Source of the DNA: Bacteroidota bacterium
GTDB taxonomy: Bacteria; Bacteroidota; Ignavibacteria; UBA10030; BY39
Direction: 5' to 3'
DNA length: 49,025 nucleotides
Assembly (NCBI GenBank): GCA_030017895.1
Contig: JASEGV010000015.1
Location: forward strand, 1-49,025
Under the pieces are notes generated by a model. That model did no database searches. It was not told the origin of the DNA and saw only the letters and a program-made list of their open reading frames with translations. This document shows, piece by piece, positions 33,819 to 42,650 of this stretch (position 1 is the first letter of the stretch; each line of letters opens with the position of its first letter). The position numbers were made by a program, and so were the translations under genes.

Positions 33819-35561
33819 ATGAATATCTATTTTTACTTGAAAATATTATTAGGTTTAACCTTTTTTATCGTTAATCTGCCCGCACAACCGGCGGGTTCTA
33901 CCCGGATGCCCAAACAGGAGTTCCGTGCAGTATGGTTAACAACAGTTGCAGGATTAGATTGGCCCAAAACAAATGACATTGAAGAACAAAAGCGTTCGCT
34001 CCTCGAAATAATTCAAATTATTAAAGCTGCTAATTACAACACTATATTTTTTCAAGTTCGGGGCAGAGGTGATGCGATGTATAAATCGAACTACGAACCT
34101 TGGTCAGACCGGCTCACAGGAACCTTTGGCAGAGATCCCGGTTGGGATCCTTTGGAATTTGTTCTTAAAAATGCCCATTCGCTTGGGATGGAAGTACATG
34201 CCTGGTTTAATACATTCAGAGTGCGGAATGGTGAAAAAGTTTCGAATGGGGGAAAAAGACACATCGCCGACATTCAACCAAGCTGGGTGAGAAAATTAGA
34301 TGGTGAAATGTGGCTTGACCCGGGAATTCCAGAAGTCAGAAATTATTTAATTAACGTTGCAATGGATTTGGTGAGGAATTATAGTATCGACGGTATCCAT
34401 TTCGATTTTATACGTTATCCGGGGAGCAATTATCCTGACGAAGATACTTATCGTAAATTTGGCCGGGGTGAAGATAAAGATAGCTGGCGTCGTGAAAATG
34501 TAAATAAATTTGTACGTGCTTTTTATGATTCGGCAATGCAAATAAAACCTATGTTAAAGGTTGGTTCAGCGCCTATCGGTGTTTACAAAAATTTACCTAA
34601 CGCAAAGGGTTGGCAATCGTATTCAGCAATTTATCAGGACTCGCGTAAATGGCTGCAAGAGAAAAAACACGATTATATAGCGCCACAGGTTTATTGGTCA
34701 TTGGGAACAGAACCGCGAGATCCTGACTTTGCGGCATTAACAAAAGATTGGTGCGAAAACAAACTCGATAGACATATTTATATCGGAATTGGTGCATACA
34801 AAGAAAAAGTTTTCGATCAACTTCCGTTATTAGTAGATGTTTCACGTCTTTATGGTGCTGATGGAAATTCATTATTCCGGTATGAATTTATCAAAGACAT
34901 AAGTACAATCAGTGGGCGATACAGTTATCCGGCGTTGATTCCACCAATGTCATGGAAAGATAACATCCCACCAAACCCACCGTCGGATTTGATAATAGAT
35001 GAAATATCGGGCGGAGTTTTTCGCTTGCGATGGAAACCACCAGCACCTGCAAAAGATTTAGACCGTGCAAAATACTACGTAATATACCGTTCAACACGGC
35101 ATCCGGTAAATATTAACGAACCATCAAATATCATAGTTATTACCACAACGAATGATACAGTATTCATTGATCGGATACCAAAACCTAAATCATCTAATTA
35201 CTATTACATTGTAACCGCAGTAGATAAAGGTAACAACGAAAGCCAACCTGCGACTGAATTAAAAGTCGAAATTCCCATTGTAGCTACACTTTCCAAAAAA
35301 CTTGCTCCCAAATTTCCCCTTTCGTCTTACCAAAACAATTTGGAATCGATTTTTGTAACGTACGAAGTAGCAGAAGAAGGTAGAGTCAAATTAAAAATAC
35401 TCGATACTTATAAAAAAGATTTGCAAATAATTGTTGATGAAAATAAAAGACCAGGACGTTATGTAGTCGAGGTAAACTCGAAATTCAATGAGTCGCTAAT
35501 TACTCTTCAACTTACATTAGGGACAAAAATCTACAGCAAAAATTTACTTCTTCAACAATAA
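33819..35561 (+). CDS. Secreted YddW-type glycoside-hydrolase-like protein
   Basis: Exported protein of 580 residues from ATG 33819 (a TTG at 33813 is an alternative). The signal peptide is YLKILLGLTFFIVNLPAQ. The TIM-barrel GHL10/YddW domain spans about residues 30-380: EFRAVWLTTVAGLDWP, NTIFFQVRGRGDAMYKSN, GMEVHAWFNTFRV and IDGIHFDFIRYPG. The acidic residues in the last motif are candidate catalytic groups. A fibronectin-III-like module (PPNPPSDLIIDEISGGVFRL) and a C-terminal beta domain follow. E. coli homologue DigH/YddW cleaves glycan strands of denuded peptidoglycan, so a cell-wall role is likely. Confidence 0.88.
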   Translation: MNIYFYLKILLGLTFFIVNLPAQPAGSTRMPKQEFRAVWLTTVAGLDWPKTNDIEEQKRSLLEIIQIIKAANYNTIFFQVRGRGDAMYKSNYEPWSDRLTGTFGRDPGWDPLEFVLKNAHSLGMEVHAWFNTFRVRNGEKVSNGGKRHIADIQPSWVRKLDGEMWLDPGIPEVRNYLINVAMDLVRNYSIDGIHFDFIRYPGSNYPDEDTYRKFGRGEDKDSWRRENVNKFVRAFYDSAMQIKPMLKVGSAPIGVYKNLPNAKGWQSYSAIYQDSRKWLQEKKHDYIAPQVYWSLGTEPRDPDFAALTKDWCENKLDRHIYIGIGAYKEKVFDQLPLLVDVSRLYGADGNSLFRYEFIKDISTISGRYSYPALIPPMSWKDNIPPNPPSDLIIDEISGGVFRLRWKPPAPAKDLDRAKYYVIYRSTRHPVNINEPSNIIVITTTNDTVFIDRIPKPKSSNYYYIVTAVDKGNNESQPATELKVEIPIVATLSKKLAPKFPLSSYQNNLESIFVTYEVAEEGRVKLKILDTYKKDLQIIVDENKRPGRYVVEVNSKFNESLITLQLTLGTKIYSKNLLLQQ

Positions 35562-35627
35562 ACGTTTTGTTGCGAAACAATTAAATTTTTTGTAAATTCA
35601 TTGCAATTAAAACTTTATGAGATTGCA

Positions 35628-37001
35628 ATGAAAACTATAATCGAACCATTTAAAATCAAATCAGTAGAGCCCATTAAATTCACTACAGGTGAGGAGCGTG
35701 AGTCAATTTTAAAAAATGCCGGCTATAATCCTTTTTTAATCCGTGCGGAAGATGTTTTAATTGACCTTTTGACTGATAGTGGAACCTCGGCAATGAGCGC
35801 TAAACAATGGAGCGGTATAATGGATGGTGACGAGTCGTATGCAGGTGCCCGAAGTTTCTACCGCTTTGAAAAGGCTGTTAAAAACCTTACAGGTTTCAAA
35901 CATATAATCCCAACTCATCAAGGCAGAGCTGCCGAGAAAATTCTTTTTACTATCGTAGGAGGTGGAGGGAAATTTATTCCAAACAATACACACTTCGATA
36001 CTACACGGGCAAATGTGGAATTCAGCGGAGCAACCGCAATTGATTTACCTTGTAAAATAGGACGAGATCCGGATACTGTTGCCGACTTTAAGGGAAATAT
36101 GGACATTGATGCCCTCGATAATTTCATTAAAAATCAGGGAGCAGAAAACATTCCTTTAATTATGATTACTGTAACTAACAATTCCAACGGTGGGCAACCT
36201 GTTTCGATGGAAAATATTAGAAAAACAAAGGAAGTGGCAAAGAAATATAACATTCCGCTTTTCATTGATGCTTGCCGCTTTGCTGAAAATGCCTACTTCA
36301 TAAAGACAAGGGAAAAAGGTTACGCGAATATATCAGTCAAAGAGATTGCTCAAGAGATGTTTGCGTTGGCTGATGGCTGCACGATGAGCGCCAAAAAAGA
36401 TGCTCTTGTAAATATGGGTGGCTTTTTAGCTTTAAATGATGATGATTTAGCTATGAAAGCACGCAACATATTGGTTGTAACTGAAGGATTTCCTACATAT
36501 GGCGGTTTGGCGGGAAGAGATTTAGAAGCCATAGCACAAGGTTTAGAGGAAGTTGTGGATGAACACTACCTCACCTATCGCATTCGGTCAGTCGAATATT
36601 TGGGTGAGAAGTTAACCAAACACGGAGTACCGATATTACAACCACCCGGTGGTCATGCGATATATCTGAATGCCAAAAAATTTGCTCCGCACATTTTGCC
36701 TGAACATTATCCAGGACAAAGTATTGTAGGTGAACTTTATATATGTGGTGGCATTCGTAGTGTTGAAATTGGGAGTGTAATGTTCGGAAAATATAATAAC
36801 CAAACTGGTAAATTGATCTCACCGAATATGGAATTAGTCAGGTTAGCCATTCCGCGTCGAGTTTACACACAAAGCCACATCGATTATGTCATCGAAGTAG
36901 TTACCGAGGTTTATCAAAAACGTAATAGTCTAAAGGGTTATCGGATTATTTTCGAGGCTCCAATGCTGCGGCACTTCACGGCAAGGTTTGAACCATTATG
37001 A
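35628..37001 (+). CDS. tnaA: Tryptophanase (beta-eliminating lyase)
   Basis: PLP-dependent lyase splitting tryptophan to indole, pyruvate and ammonia, 457 residues from ATG 35628 (a TTG at 35601 adds nine unlikely residues). Signatures are IDLLTDSGTSAMS, IPTHQGRAAEKI, IDACRFAENAYFIK and the PLP lysine in CTMSAKKDALVNMGG. Much of the chain resembles tyrosine phenol-lyase (AMSAKQWSGIMDGDESYAG, FADGCTMS-type region). However, at the specificity position where TPL has the arginine of SMERG, this protein has SVEIG, like tryptophanase. Tryptophanase is therefore favoured. Its stop overlaps the following YIP1 gene. Confidence 0.85.
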   Translation: MKTIIEPFKIKSVEPIKFTTGEERESILKNAGYNPFLIRAEDVLIDLLTDSGTSAMSAKQWSGIMDGDESYAGARSFYRFEKAVKNLTGFKHIIPTHQGRAAEKILFTIVGGGGKFIPNNTHFDTTRANVEFSGATAIDLPCKIGRDPDTVADFKGNMDIDALDNFIKNQGAENIPLIMITVTNNSNGGQPVSMENIRKTKEVAKKYNIPLFIDACRFAENAYFIKTREKGYANISVKEIAQEMFALADGCTMSAKKDALVNMGGFLALNDDDLAMKARNILVVTEGFPTYGGLAGRDLEAIAQGLEEVVDEHYLTYRIRSVEYLGEKLTKHGVPILQPPGGHAIYLNAKKFAPHILPEHYPGQSIVGELYICGGIRSVEIGSVMFGKYNNQTGKLISPNMELVRLAIPRRVYTQSHIDYVIEVVTEVYQKRNSLKGYRIIFEAPMLRHFTARFEPL

Positions 37002-37720
37002 TAATTTGCCCGGTTTGTAATACCGTAAACCACCATCTCGCAATTATTTGCAAGCAGTGTGGTGGTTACATACAAACAAAAATAGAGAACATCGATCTGT
37101 TCCAGAAGCTTTGGCAACTCATCGAACATCCCGTAAAAGCATTTAAGCATATCGCCATTGCCAAACATAAAAATTATATAATCTTTCTAACCTCTTTGTT
37201 TGGAATGAGTTTTTTATTTCTTCTCTTTGAATACATCAACATCGGTCGTTTCATTGATAAGGGAGTTTCTATTGCTGTTGCCGGGATAGGTGGCGGAATT
37301 GTTTTAGGTTTTTTCACAGTAGTTTCACTAACATCCATAACGCTTGCATTTTCAAAATTATTTAAATCGCCACCTACAAAATTTTGGAATTTATATTCTG
37401 TTATCGCATATTCAACTGTGCCAATCATTTATATTTTCATATTTTTACTGCCAATAAAACTTTTAACATTTGGCATAACCCTTTACACATCAAACCCATC
37501 GCCCGTATTAGTTAATGCTTCGGTTTCGTACATATCATGGTTTTTAGAGACACTGATGTTTGCCTGGTTTATTTTTTTATTTAGTACTGCAAGCAAAGTT
37601 GTGTTCGAGTTTAATTTTTTCAAAGCAATTACAATGACATTAGCTATATTAATAGGCTTAGGAGTAGGGGTCGTGTTAGTTTTAAATTACATTAGTTCAT
37701 CAATAATCTCCTCTCATTAA
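36998..37720 (+). CDS. Zinc-ribbon plus YIP1-like membrane protein
   Basis: 240-residue membrane protein of unknown function. A short N-terminal zinc ribbon (CPVC at 4-7, CKQCGG at 18-23) is followed by about five hydrophobic helices arranged as in YIP1-family proteins (FLTSLFGMSFLFLLFEYI, IGGGIVLGFFTVVSLTSI, and others). The segment LIEHPVKAFKHIA before the first helix is typical of bacterial YIP1 proteins. It overlaps the tryptophanase stop by ATGA and is followed three bases later by the zincin gene. The operon context gives no clear function. Confidence 0.72.
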   Translation: MIICPVCNTVNHHLAIICKQCGGYIQTKIENIDLFQKLWQLIEHPVKAFKHIAIAKHKNYIIFLTSLFGMSFLFLLFEYINIGRFIDKGVSIAVAGIGGGIVLGFFTVVSLTSITLAFSKLFKSPPTKFWNLYSVIAYSTVPIIYIFIFLLPIKLLTFGITLYTSNPSPVLVNASVSYISWFLETLMFAWFIFLFSTASKVVFEFNFFKAITMTLAILIGLGVGVVLVLNYISSSIISSH

Positions 37721-37723
37721 GAA

Positions 37724-38095
37724 ATGCAAAAAAGTGAATTTGACGAAATAGTCTCTCTTTGTTTTGAAAGCCTCCCCGAAATTTTTAAAACTAACATCGA
37801 TAATGTTCAATTTTCGGTAGAAGATTATCCAACCCACGACCAATTATCAAAAATAAAGCATACTTCAAAGTACTCGCTACTCGGTTTATATGAAGGAGTG
37901 CCACGAAAATACAGAGGACCTGGATACGGTATGAGTGCAATGGTGCCCGACAGGATAACTCTTTTTCAGAATAACATTGAATCTGTATCTATGAATGAGA
38001 CAGATTTGAAAAGCAAAATCCGAGAAGTATTGATGCATGAGATTGGTCATTATTTCGGAATGACTGAAGATGAAATTCGTAAAGCCGGTTATTAA
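37724..38095 (+). CDS. Small zincin-like metallopeptidase-family protein
   Basis: 123 residues. The C-terminal motif LMHEIGHYFGMTEDE contains HExxH plus the third-ligand region, matching the minimal zincin family (PF06262-type, DUF1025). The upstream LLGLYEGVPRKYRGPGYG and PDRITLFQNNIE segments are characteristic of the same family. No signal peptide, so it is cytoplasmic. Members are common but their substrates are unknown. Confidence 0.85.
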   Translation: MQKSEFDEIVSLCFESLPEIFKTNIDNVQFSVEDYPTHDQLSKIKHTSKYSLLGLYEGVPRKYRGPGYGMSAMVPDRITLFQNNIESVSMNETDLKSKIREVLMHEIGHYFGMTEDEIRKAGY

Positions 38096-38109
38096 CGAAA
38101 GTTAAGCGT

Positions 38110-39570
38110 GTGATTACAAAATCAAAAATAGGCTTCATAGTTGGTCCAATTATTTTTGTTACAATTTTATTGATGCCTGTTCCCGAAACTTTTCTTCATA
38201 ATGTCAGGCAAATCCCAAACCTAACCGAAATCGAAACTCTTGAATTAGCAACAGGAATGAAAAACGTATTAATTCCTATATTTCAAGTGAAAGGATTGGT
38301 TAACGGTACGTTATTCGATTTTACATTTGCAAATACTATTAAAAATTATGCACATCCCGTAATCGGGTTGTTCTTCGGTTGTTTTTTATTAGCGGCTGCG
38401 ATGCAGAAATATGGTATTGATAAACGGGCGACTTTATGGATTTTAACACGAGGGAAAATAGCAGCTAACCCGAACAGGATTTTATTAGCTATGATGTATT
38501 CGAGTGCGTTCATGTCGATGTGGATTTCAAATACTGCTACCGTAGCGATTCTTCTTCCGATTGCAATGGGGCTTATAGTGCACAGTAAATTGCAAGATTC
38601 GAAGAATGGTTTTGGAGTTGCACTGATGTTAGGAATAGCATGGTCAGCTTCTGTTGGGGGTGTCGGGACGATAATCGGAACGCCGCCAAACGGTATTGCT
38701 ATTTCTATCCTAAAACAAAATGGCTTACATACAATTAATTTTTTAGATTGGATGAAGATTGGTGTACCGTATGTGGTTTTGTTTATTCCTATTCTGTGGT
38801 TTTTATTAATCAAATTATTCCCCGTATCAAACGATACAATCATCGACGTTAAATTTCTGAATAGCCAACAATCTCAAATTGGAAGACTCAAGACCGGCGA
38901 AATTTTAACTGCATCGGTTTTTCTGTTAGCGATATTTTTATGGATTAGCAGACCTTTCTGGGATACTCTTCTTACAAATAACATTTCAGAAATATTAAGT
39001 TGGATTGATGAGTATCTAATTGGACTTTTTGCCGGATTAATTCTTTTTGCAATACCGGTAAATTTCAAAAAGTTAGAATTCGTTCTGAATTGGAAAGACA
39101 CAAAATTTGTTGAATGGGGAACTCTGATTTTGTTCGGTGGCGGACTCGCGCTTTCAGATGCAATGTTTAAAACAGGTTTAGCTTCATGGATTGCAGCATC
39201 GTTTATCGGGTCCTTCGGTTCACCCTCTACTTTTGTTATGTTAATGATTGTAGTTGTATTTATTGTATTTTTAACTGAGGTAACTTCAAACACTGCCGTT
39301 ACATCTATGATGGTTCCGGTATTAATTGCAATTGCATTAAAAACCGGCAACGACCCAATAACGTTTGCGGTAGCTGTTGCTTTTTCGGCTTCGTTAGCTT
39401 TTATGCTTCCGGTTGCAACCCCTCCGAACGCATTAGTATTCAGCACTGGATTTGTAAAGATGACACAAATGGTAAAAGCCGGATTTATCTTAAATATCAT
39501 TGCGTGTTTTTTTACTTTAATAATTTTCTTTATATTTGGACATCTAATATTTAAAATACTAACATTCTAA
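38110..39570 (+). CDS. SLC13/DASS-type sodium-coupled anion transporter
   Basis: 486-residue polytopic permease. Two SNT motifs are visible in the matching inverted-repeat halves: MWISNTATVAILLPIA and EVTSNTAVTSMMVPV, which bind sodium and the carboxylate or sulfate substrate in this family. GVGTIIGTPPNGIAI and MLPVATPPNALVFSTG are the associated re-entrant loops. The start is GTG at 38110, 14 bases after the zincin gene. Substrate (dicarboxylate, citrate, sulfate or phosphate) cannot be decided from the sequence. Confidence 0.9.
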   Translation: MITKSKIGFIVGPIIFVTILLMPVPETFLHNVRQIPNLTEIETLELATGMKNVLIPIFQVKGLVNGTLFDFTFANTIKNYAHPVIGLFFGCFLLAAAMQKYGIDKRATLWILTRGKIAANPNRILLAMMYSSAFMSMWISNTATVAILLPIAMGLIVHSKLQDSKNGFGVALMLGIAWSASVGGVGTIIGTPPNGIAISILKQNGLHTINFLDWMKIGVPYVVLFIPILWFLLIKLFPVSNDTIIDVKFLNSQQSQIGRLKTGEILTASVFLLAIFLWISRPFWDTLLTNNISEILSWIDEYLIGLFAGLILFAIPVNFKKLEFVLNWKDTKFVEWGTLILFGGGLALSDAMFKTGLASWIAASFIGSFGSPSTFVMLMIVVVFIVFLTEVTSNTAVTSMMVPVLIAIALKTGNDPITFAVAVAFSASLAFMLPVATPPNALVFSTGFVKMTQMVKAGFILNIIACFFTLIIFFIFGHLIFKILTF

Positions 39571-39587
39571 CAAAAACAGGAAAAGAT

Positions 39588-39881
39588 ATGGCAAATGTTC
39601 TTTTTATTATCTCTTACGAGATAAAGCCTGATAAGAGAGGCGAATATCTAAATCTTATCAAAAATTTATCAACCAAAATTAAACAGCTCGGCATGGTTTA
39701 CGATGTGTACGAAAAAAAGGGCAAAACCAATTACTTTAACGAGGTCTATTCGTGCAAATCGATGGATGAAATTGATAATTTGGAGGATTCGTTTGATGAA
39801 AAAACACAAGAACTAATATCAGTATTAGCTAAATTGGTAAAAGGGAAGATGACGTATCAAACATTAATCGGGCTTGATTAG
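39588..39881 (+). CDS. Small ferredoxin-like alpha/beta protein of unknown function
   Basis: 97 residues, cytoplasmic. The pattern strand (VLFIISYEIKP), helix (GEYLNLIKNLSTKIKQL), strand (MVYDVYEKKG), strand (YFNEVYSCKS), helix (MDEIDNLEDSFDEKTQELISVLAKLV) fits a dimeric alpha/beta-barrel (ABM-like) fold. No catalytic residues stand out. It has a good ribosome binding site (CAGGAAAAG) before the ATG. It precedes the hemerythrin gene by six bases and is probably co-transcribed with it. Confidence 0.7.
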   Translation: MANVLFIISYEIKPDKRGEYLNLIKNLSTKIKQLGMVYDVYEKKGKTNYFNEVYSCKSMDEIDNLEDSFDEKTQELISVLAKLVKGKMTYQTLIGLD

Positions 39882-39887
39882 AAAAAG

Positions 39888-40367
39888 ATGAAAAAGAAGT
39901 TTAACCCCATTGTTGTGTTCATACAAGAACACTCAAGCTTGTTGTTGATTTTAAAAAAACTAAATGCAGCCGCTCAATCCATCGAGAAGGAGGGAGTAAA
40001 AACAAAATCTATAAAAACCATCAATGATGTAATCAAAGTGTTAGAGGAGGAGATAATCCATCATAATGTGATGGAAGAGGAAGCCTTGTTTCCCGTGCTA
40101 GAGCAATATGTTGAAGGACCAACCGAATTACTGGTCGATGAACATAAGTTGATGCGAAAGAAGTTTTTGAACTTAAAAAAGACACTTGCACAAGCTCAAT
40201 TACCTAAGGCATCAAAATTAATTTCTCAGAAATTAGTTTTAAATATCCGGGAAACTGTTCATGTATACGTGAATCATATACACAAAGAAAACTATATCCT
40301 TTTTCCGCTGCTGAAAAGATTTTTATCGAAAGAAGAATTGGATAAAGTTGCATCAAAGATGAGGTGA
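39888..40367 (+). CDS. Hemerythrin-domain protein
   Basis: 159-residue four-helix protein with di-iron ligands in the expected order: QEHSSLL (first His), IIHHNVMEEEALFP (HH and E), LLVDEHKLMRKKF (His) and VYVNHIHKENYILFPLL (HxxxE). Such proteins sense or bind oxygen or nitric oxide, or store iron. No signal peptide or extra domain, so it acts in the cytoplasm as a single-domain form. Co-transcribed with the small upstream gene. Confidence 0.87.
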   Translation: MKKKFNPIVVFIQEHSSLLLILKKLNAAAQSIEKEGVKTKSIKTINDVIKVLEEEIIHHNVMEEEALFPVLEQYVEGPTELLVDEHKLMRKKFLNLKKTLAQAQLPKASKLISQKLVLNIRETVHVYVNHIHKENYILFPLLKRFLSKEELDKVASKMR

Positions 40368-40520
40368 TGAAATCCATATCAGCGCTGATTTTGATAATAC
40401 TATGTTGTATTGGATAGCCACAAGCGGAATAATTATTTTGACTACCCGTTTGGCTACTGGTGTATCGACAAGAAAAAATATTCACTCAGTTGGTTTTCAG
40501 CAATACACATTCCCGTTATA

Positions 40521-41732
40521 ATGATAAAAATAAAACATAATATTCCTCGAATTGGACATGCGATTTATATTTTATTACTCATCATAGTATTAGCAGTTGC
40601 ATCGTGGGCGCAACAATATAAGGACACTAATGACAATCAAACGATTGATACTACAGGTTTCATAGACAGCACACACCATTGGTACGACATCTACGACGAG
40701 GATAAAGTCATTACTCCTTCACCGCATCAGCCGAGATATAAAATAAACCAAATAGTAGAAATCTCAGATAACATTTTACTGTATCAAAAGTTGAATGGCG
40801 GATGGCCCAAGAACTACGATATGCTCGCCATATTAACCGAAGAGCAAAAATATTCGTTGCAAAAAGTAAAAGAAAAAACGAATACTACTTTCGACAACGG
40901 GGCAACACATTCACAGATACATTATTTGGCTAAAGCATATACGGCTACAAAGATTGGAAGATTTAAAGCGGGTTGTTTGAGAGGAATAGATTTCATACTT
41001 GCGGCGCAATACCCCAACGGTGGCTTTCCCCAGTTTTTTCCAGACACAAGCGGCTACAGAAAATATATTACATTCAACGACGGTGCTATGATCGGTGTAA
41101 TGAAAGTGCTCCATGATATTATCCAAAATAAGCCTTGGTATTCGTTTGTGGATAGTTTCACACGTATTAAGGTATTGCAAGCTTTTGATAAAGGGGTAGA
41201 GTGTATTTTGAAATGTCAGATAATTCAACACAGTAAGTTGGCAGGATGGAGTCAGCAACACGATAACGTGAATTTTCGTCCTCAAGGTGCAAGGACATTT
41301 GAGCCGGCTGCACTGGGTGGAGAGGAAAGTGCTGATATTGTTCGTTTCTTGATGAGTTTAGAAAATCCAAGCCTGGAAATTATTAGCGCGATCCAAACAG
41401 CCGTAAAATGGCTCAAGGAATCACAAATATATGGTATTCGAGTGGAAACAATTGAAGCTCCGGCAATGGTTTATAAATACTCCACATCAAAGATCGACCG
41501 GGTGGTTGTTGAAGATCCAAAAGCAGTGCCCATCTGGGCGCGGCTTTATGAACTGGGAACGAACAAACCTCTGTTCTGTAATAGAGACGGAATACCGGTT
41601 TATTCTTTAGCAGAAGTAGAGAGAGAGCGGAGAAGCGGATATAGCTGGTACACTTACGAACCGGACAGAGTGTTCAAAGAATATCCCAAATGGCAGAAGA
41701 AGTGGGCACCGGATAATAACGAACTGAAATGA
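40521..41732 (+). CDS. Secreted pectate lyase (PL10-like)
   Basis: Exported polysaccharide lyase cleaving polygalacturonate, 403 residues from ATG 40521. Longer open sequence upstream to 40410 does not look like part of the family. The signal peptide is IGHAIYILLLIIVLAVASWA. PL10 features include LYQKLNGGWPKNYDM, TTFDNGATHSQIHYLAKAY, FILAAQYPNGGFPQFFP, ITFNDGAMIGVMKVL, AGWSQQHD and WARLYELGTNKPLFCNRDG. The conserved Asp/Arg residues of these segments are those used for beta-elimination in the family. It indicates use of plant-derived pectin. The decayed esterase gene directly downstream (ATGA overlap) may once have removed side groups. Confidence 0.9.
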   Translation: MIKIKHNIPRIGHAIYILLLIIVLAVASWAQQYKDTNDNQTIDTTGFIDSTHHWYDIYDEDKVITPSPHQPRYKINQIVEISDNILLYQKLNGGWPKNYDMLAILTEEQKYSLQKVKEKTNTTFDNGATHSQIHYLAKAYTATKIGRFKAGCLRGIDFILAAQYPNGGFPQFFPDTSGYRKYITFNDGAMIGVMKVLHDIIQNKPWYSFVDSFTRIKVLQAFDKGVECILKCQIIQHSKLAGWSQQHDNVNFRPQGARTFEPAALGGEESADIVRFLMSLENPSLEIISAIQTAVKWLKESQIYGIRVETIEAPAMVYKYSTSKIDRVVVEDPKAVPIWARLYELGTNKPLFCNRDGIPVYSLAEVERERRSGYSWYTYEPDRVFKEYPKWQKKWAPDNNELK

Positions 41733-42353
41733 TGATAATAAGAACAATAATTTTAATCCTTTATGTTACAGTCGCTGGTGCCCAAGTAACAGTTGTCGAG
41801 GATAGTCTCTTTTCTCCATCCGTTAATTCCACAATGAAATTTTGTATTGTACTTCCTGAGGGATATGCAAAAGGAACGGAACGCTATACAACAATTTATC
41901 TTCTCCACGGATACGATGGGTGGCTACGGCGCAGCAAAATTCGGATTGAAACATGATACTCTTTTTTTCTTCGCGGGATGTTTGAGTCCGGCAATTCACG
42001 CACCTTTCGGGCTTGAAGATTCTGCTATCGTCTCGAGGCGTTCAAAGGAAGCGATTCAAACTATTCGGGATATTTTTGGTGCAACGAGAAACAGTTATTG
42101 GGATGAGAACGATGTATTTGCGCTTACCCCAAAAGCTGACCCAACATCCTCACCATTCTTTTATCTTGCTGTCGGCTCACAGGATGGTTTACCTGAGATT
42201 TTGGAGTTGACTTACAAATTTGCCGTTACATTAAGAAAGCAAGGTATCGAATTTGAATTACACGAAACCGCCGGTGCACACGATTGGAAATTCTGGAATA
42301 AAGAAATTGAAATCGTTCTGCATAGAATCAAACAATTGAGAAAGATGAAGTAG
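41729..42353 (+). pseudogene. Putative secreted esterase gene with internal deletion
   Basis: The 5' part (41729-41956 frame) gives a signal peptide (IIRTIILILYVTVAGAQ) and the start of an esterase-D-type alpha/beta hydrolase (MKFCIVLPEGY, TTIYLLHGYDG). At about 41918 family sequence jumps to another frame and continues at GGYGAAKFGLKHD, the segment after the nucleophile elbow, through VGSQDGLPEI (aspartate) and GAHDWKFW (histidine) to the stop at 42353. About 100 residues are missing between HGYDG and MGGYG, including the serine of the expected SMGGYG (TMGGYG is read). The product cannot be active. It sits directly after the pectate lyase. Confidence 0.8.
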
Positions 42354-42420
42354 AATAATTTGCATAAAAAGGCTATAATTTCGCATAAATCTCAATTTTA
42401 TCGAAATTAATGTTATTCAC

Positions 42421-42551
42421 TGAAGTTACGCAGAATTGACTTTTTGTCATGTTGAGCGAAGCGAAACATCTAAAAATAGCCTGAATTTGAGGTTTCAGAT
42501 TCTTCTCCCGCTCTACGAGCGGGATCAGAATGACTCTTTTGCGTAACTTCA
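42421..42551 (-). repeat. MITE-like element, copy 2 (long form)
   Basis: 131 bases with the same 12-base terminal repeats (42421-42432 and 42540-42551; complementarity extends to 14 bases here with AC/GT). It is inverted relative to the copy at 14092-14186. It contains an extra 36 bases near one end with a perfect hairpin CCCGCTC-TAC-GAGCGGG (42508-42524). It lies 68 bases after the decayed esterase and 99 bases before the next gene. The rest of the gap 42354-42650 shows nothing else. Confidence 0.88.
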
Positions 42552-42650
42552 GTTTATCAGTAAATTTTGATTGACTATCATCTTAATATTCGCTAATTTT
42601 ACAGCAATAAATCTGTCTGCATTTAATCTTTTTTAAAAGGAGTATTGAGT

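Noticed and set aside
40410-40520. N-terminal extension of the pectate lyase
   Set aside because: The extension would place 37 residues before a normal signal peptide and is unlike the family; ATG 40521 is the better start.
40402-40521. 39-codon frame with a hydrophobic stretch whose stop overlaps the pectate lyase ATG (TAATG)
   Set aside because: The overlap could allow coupling, but there is no ribosome binding site and no recognisable family, so chance is likely.
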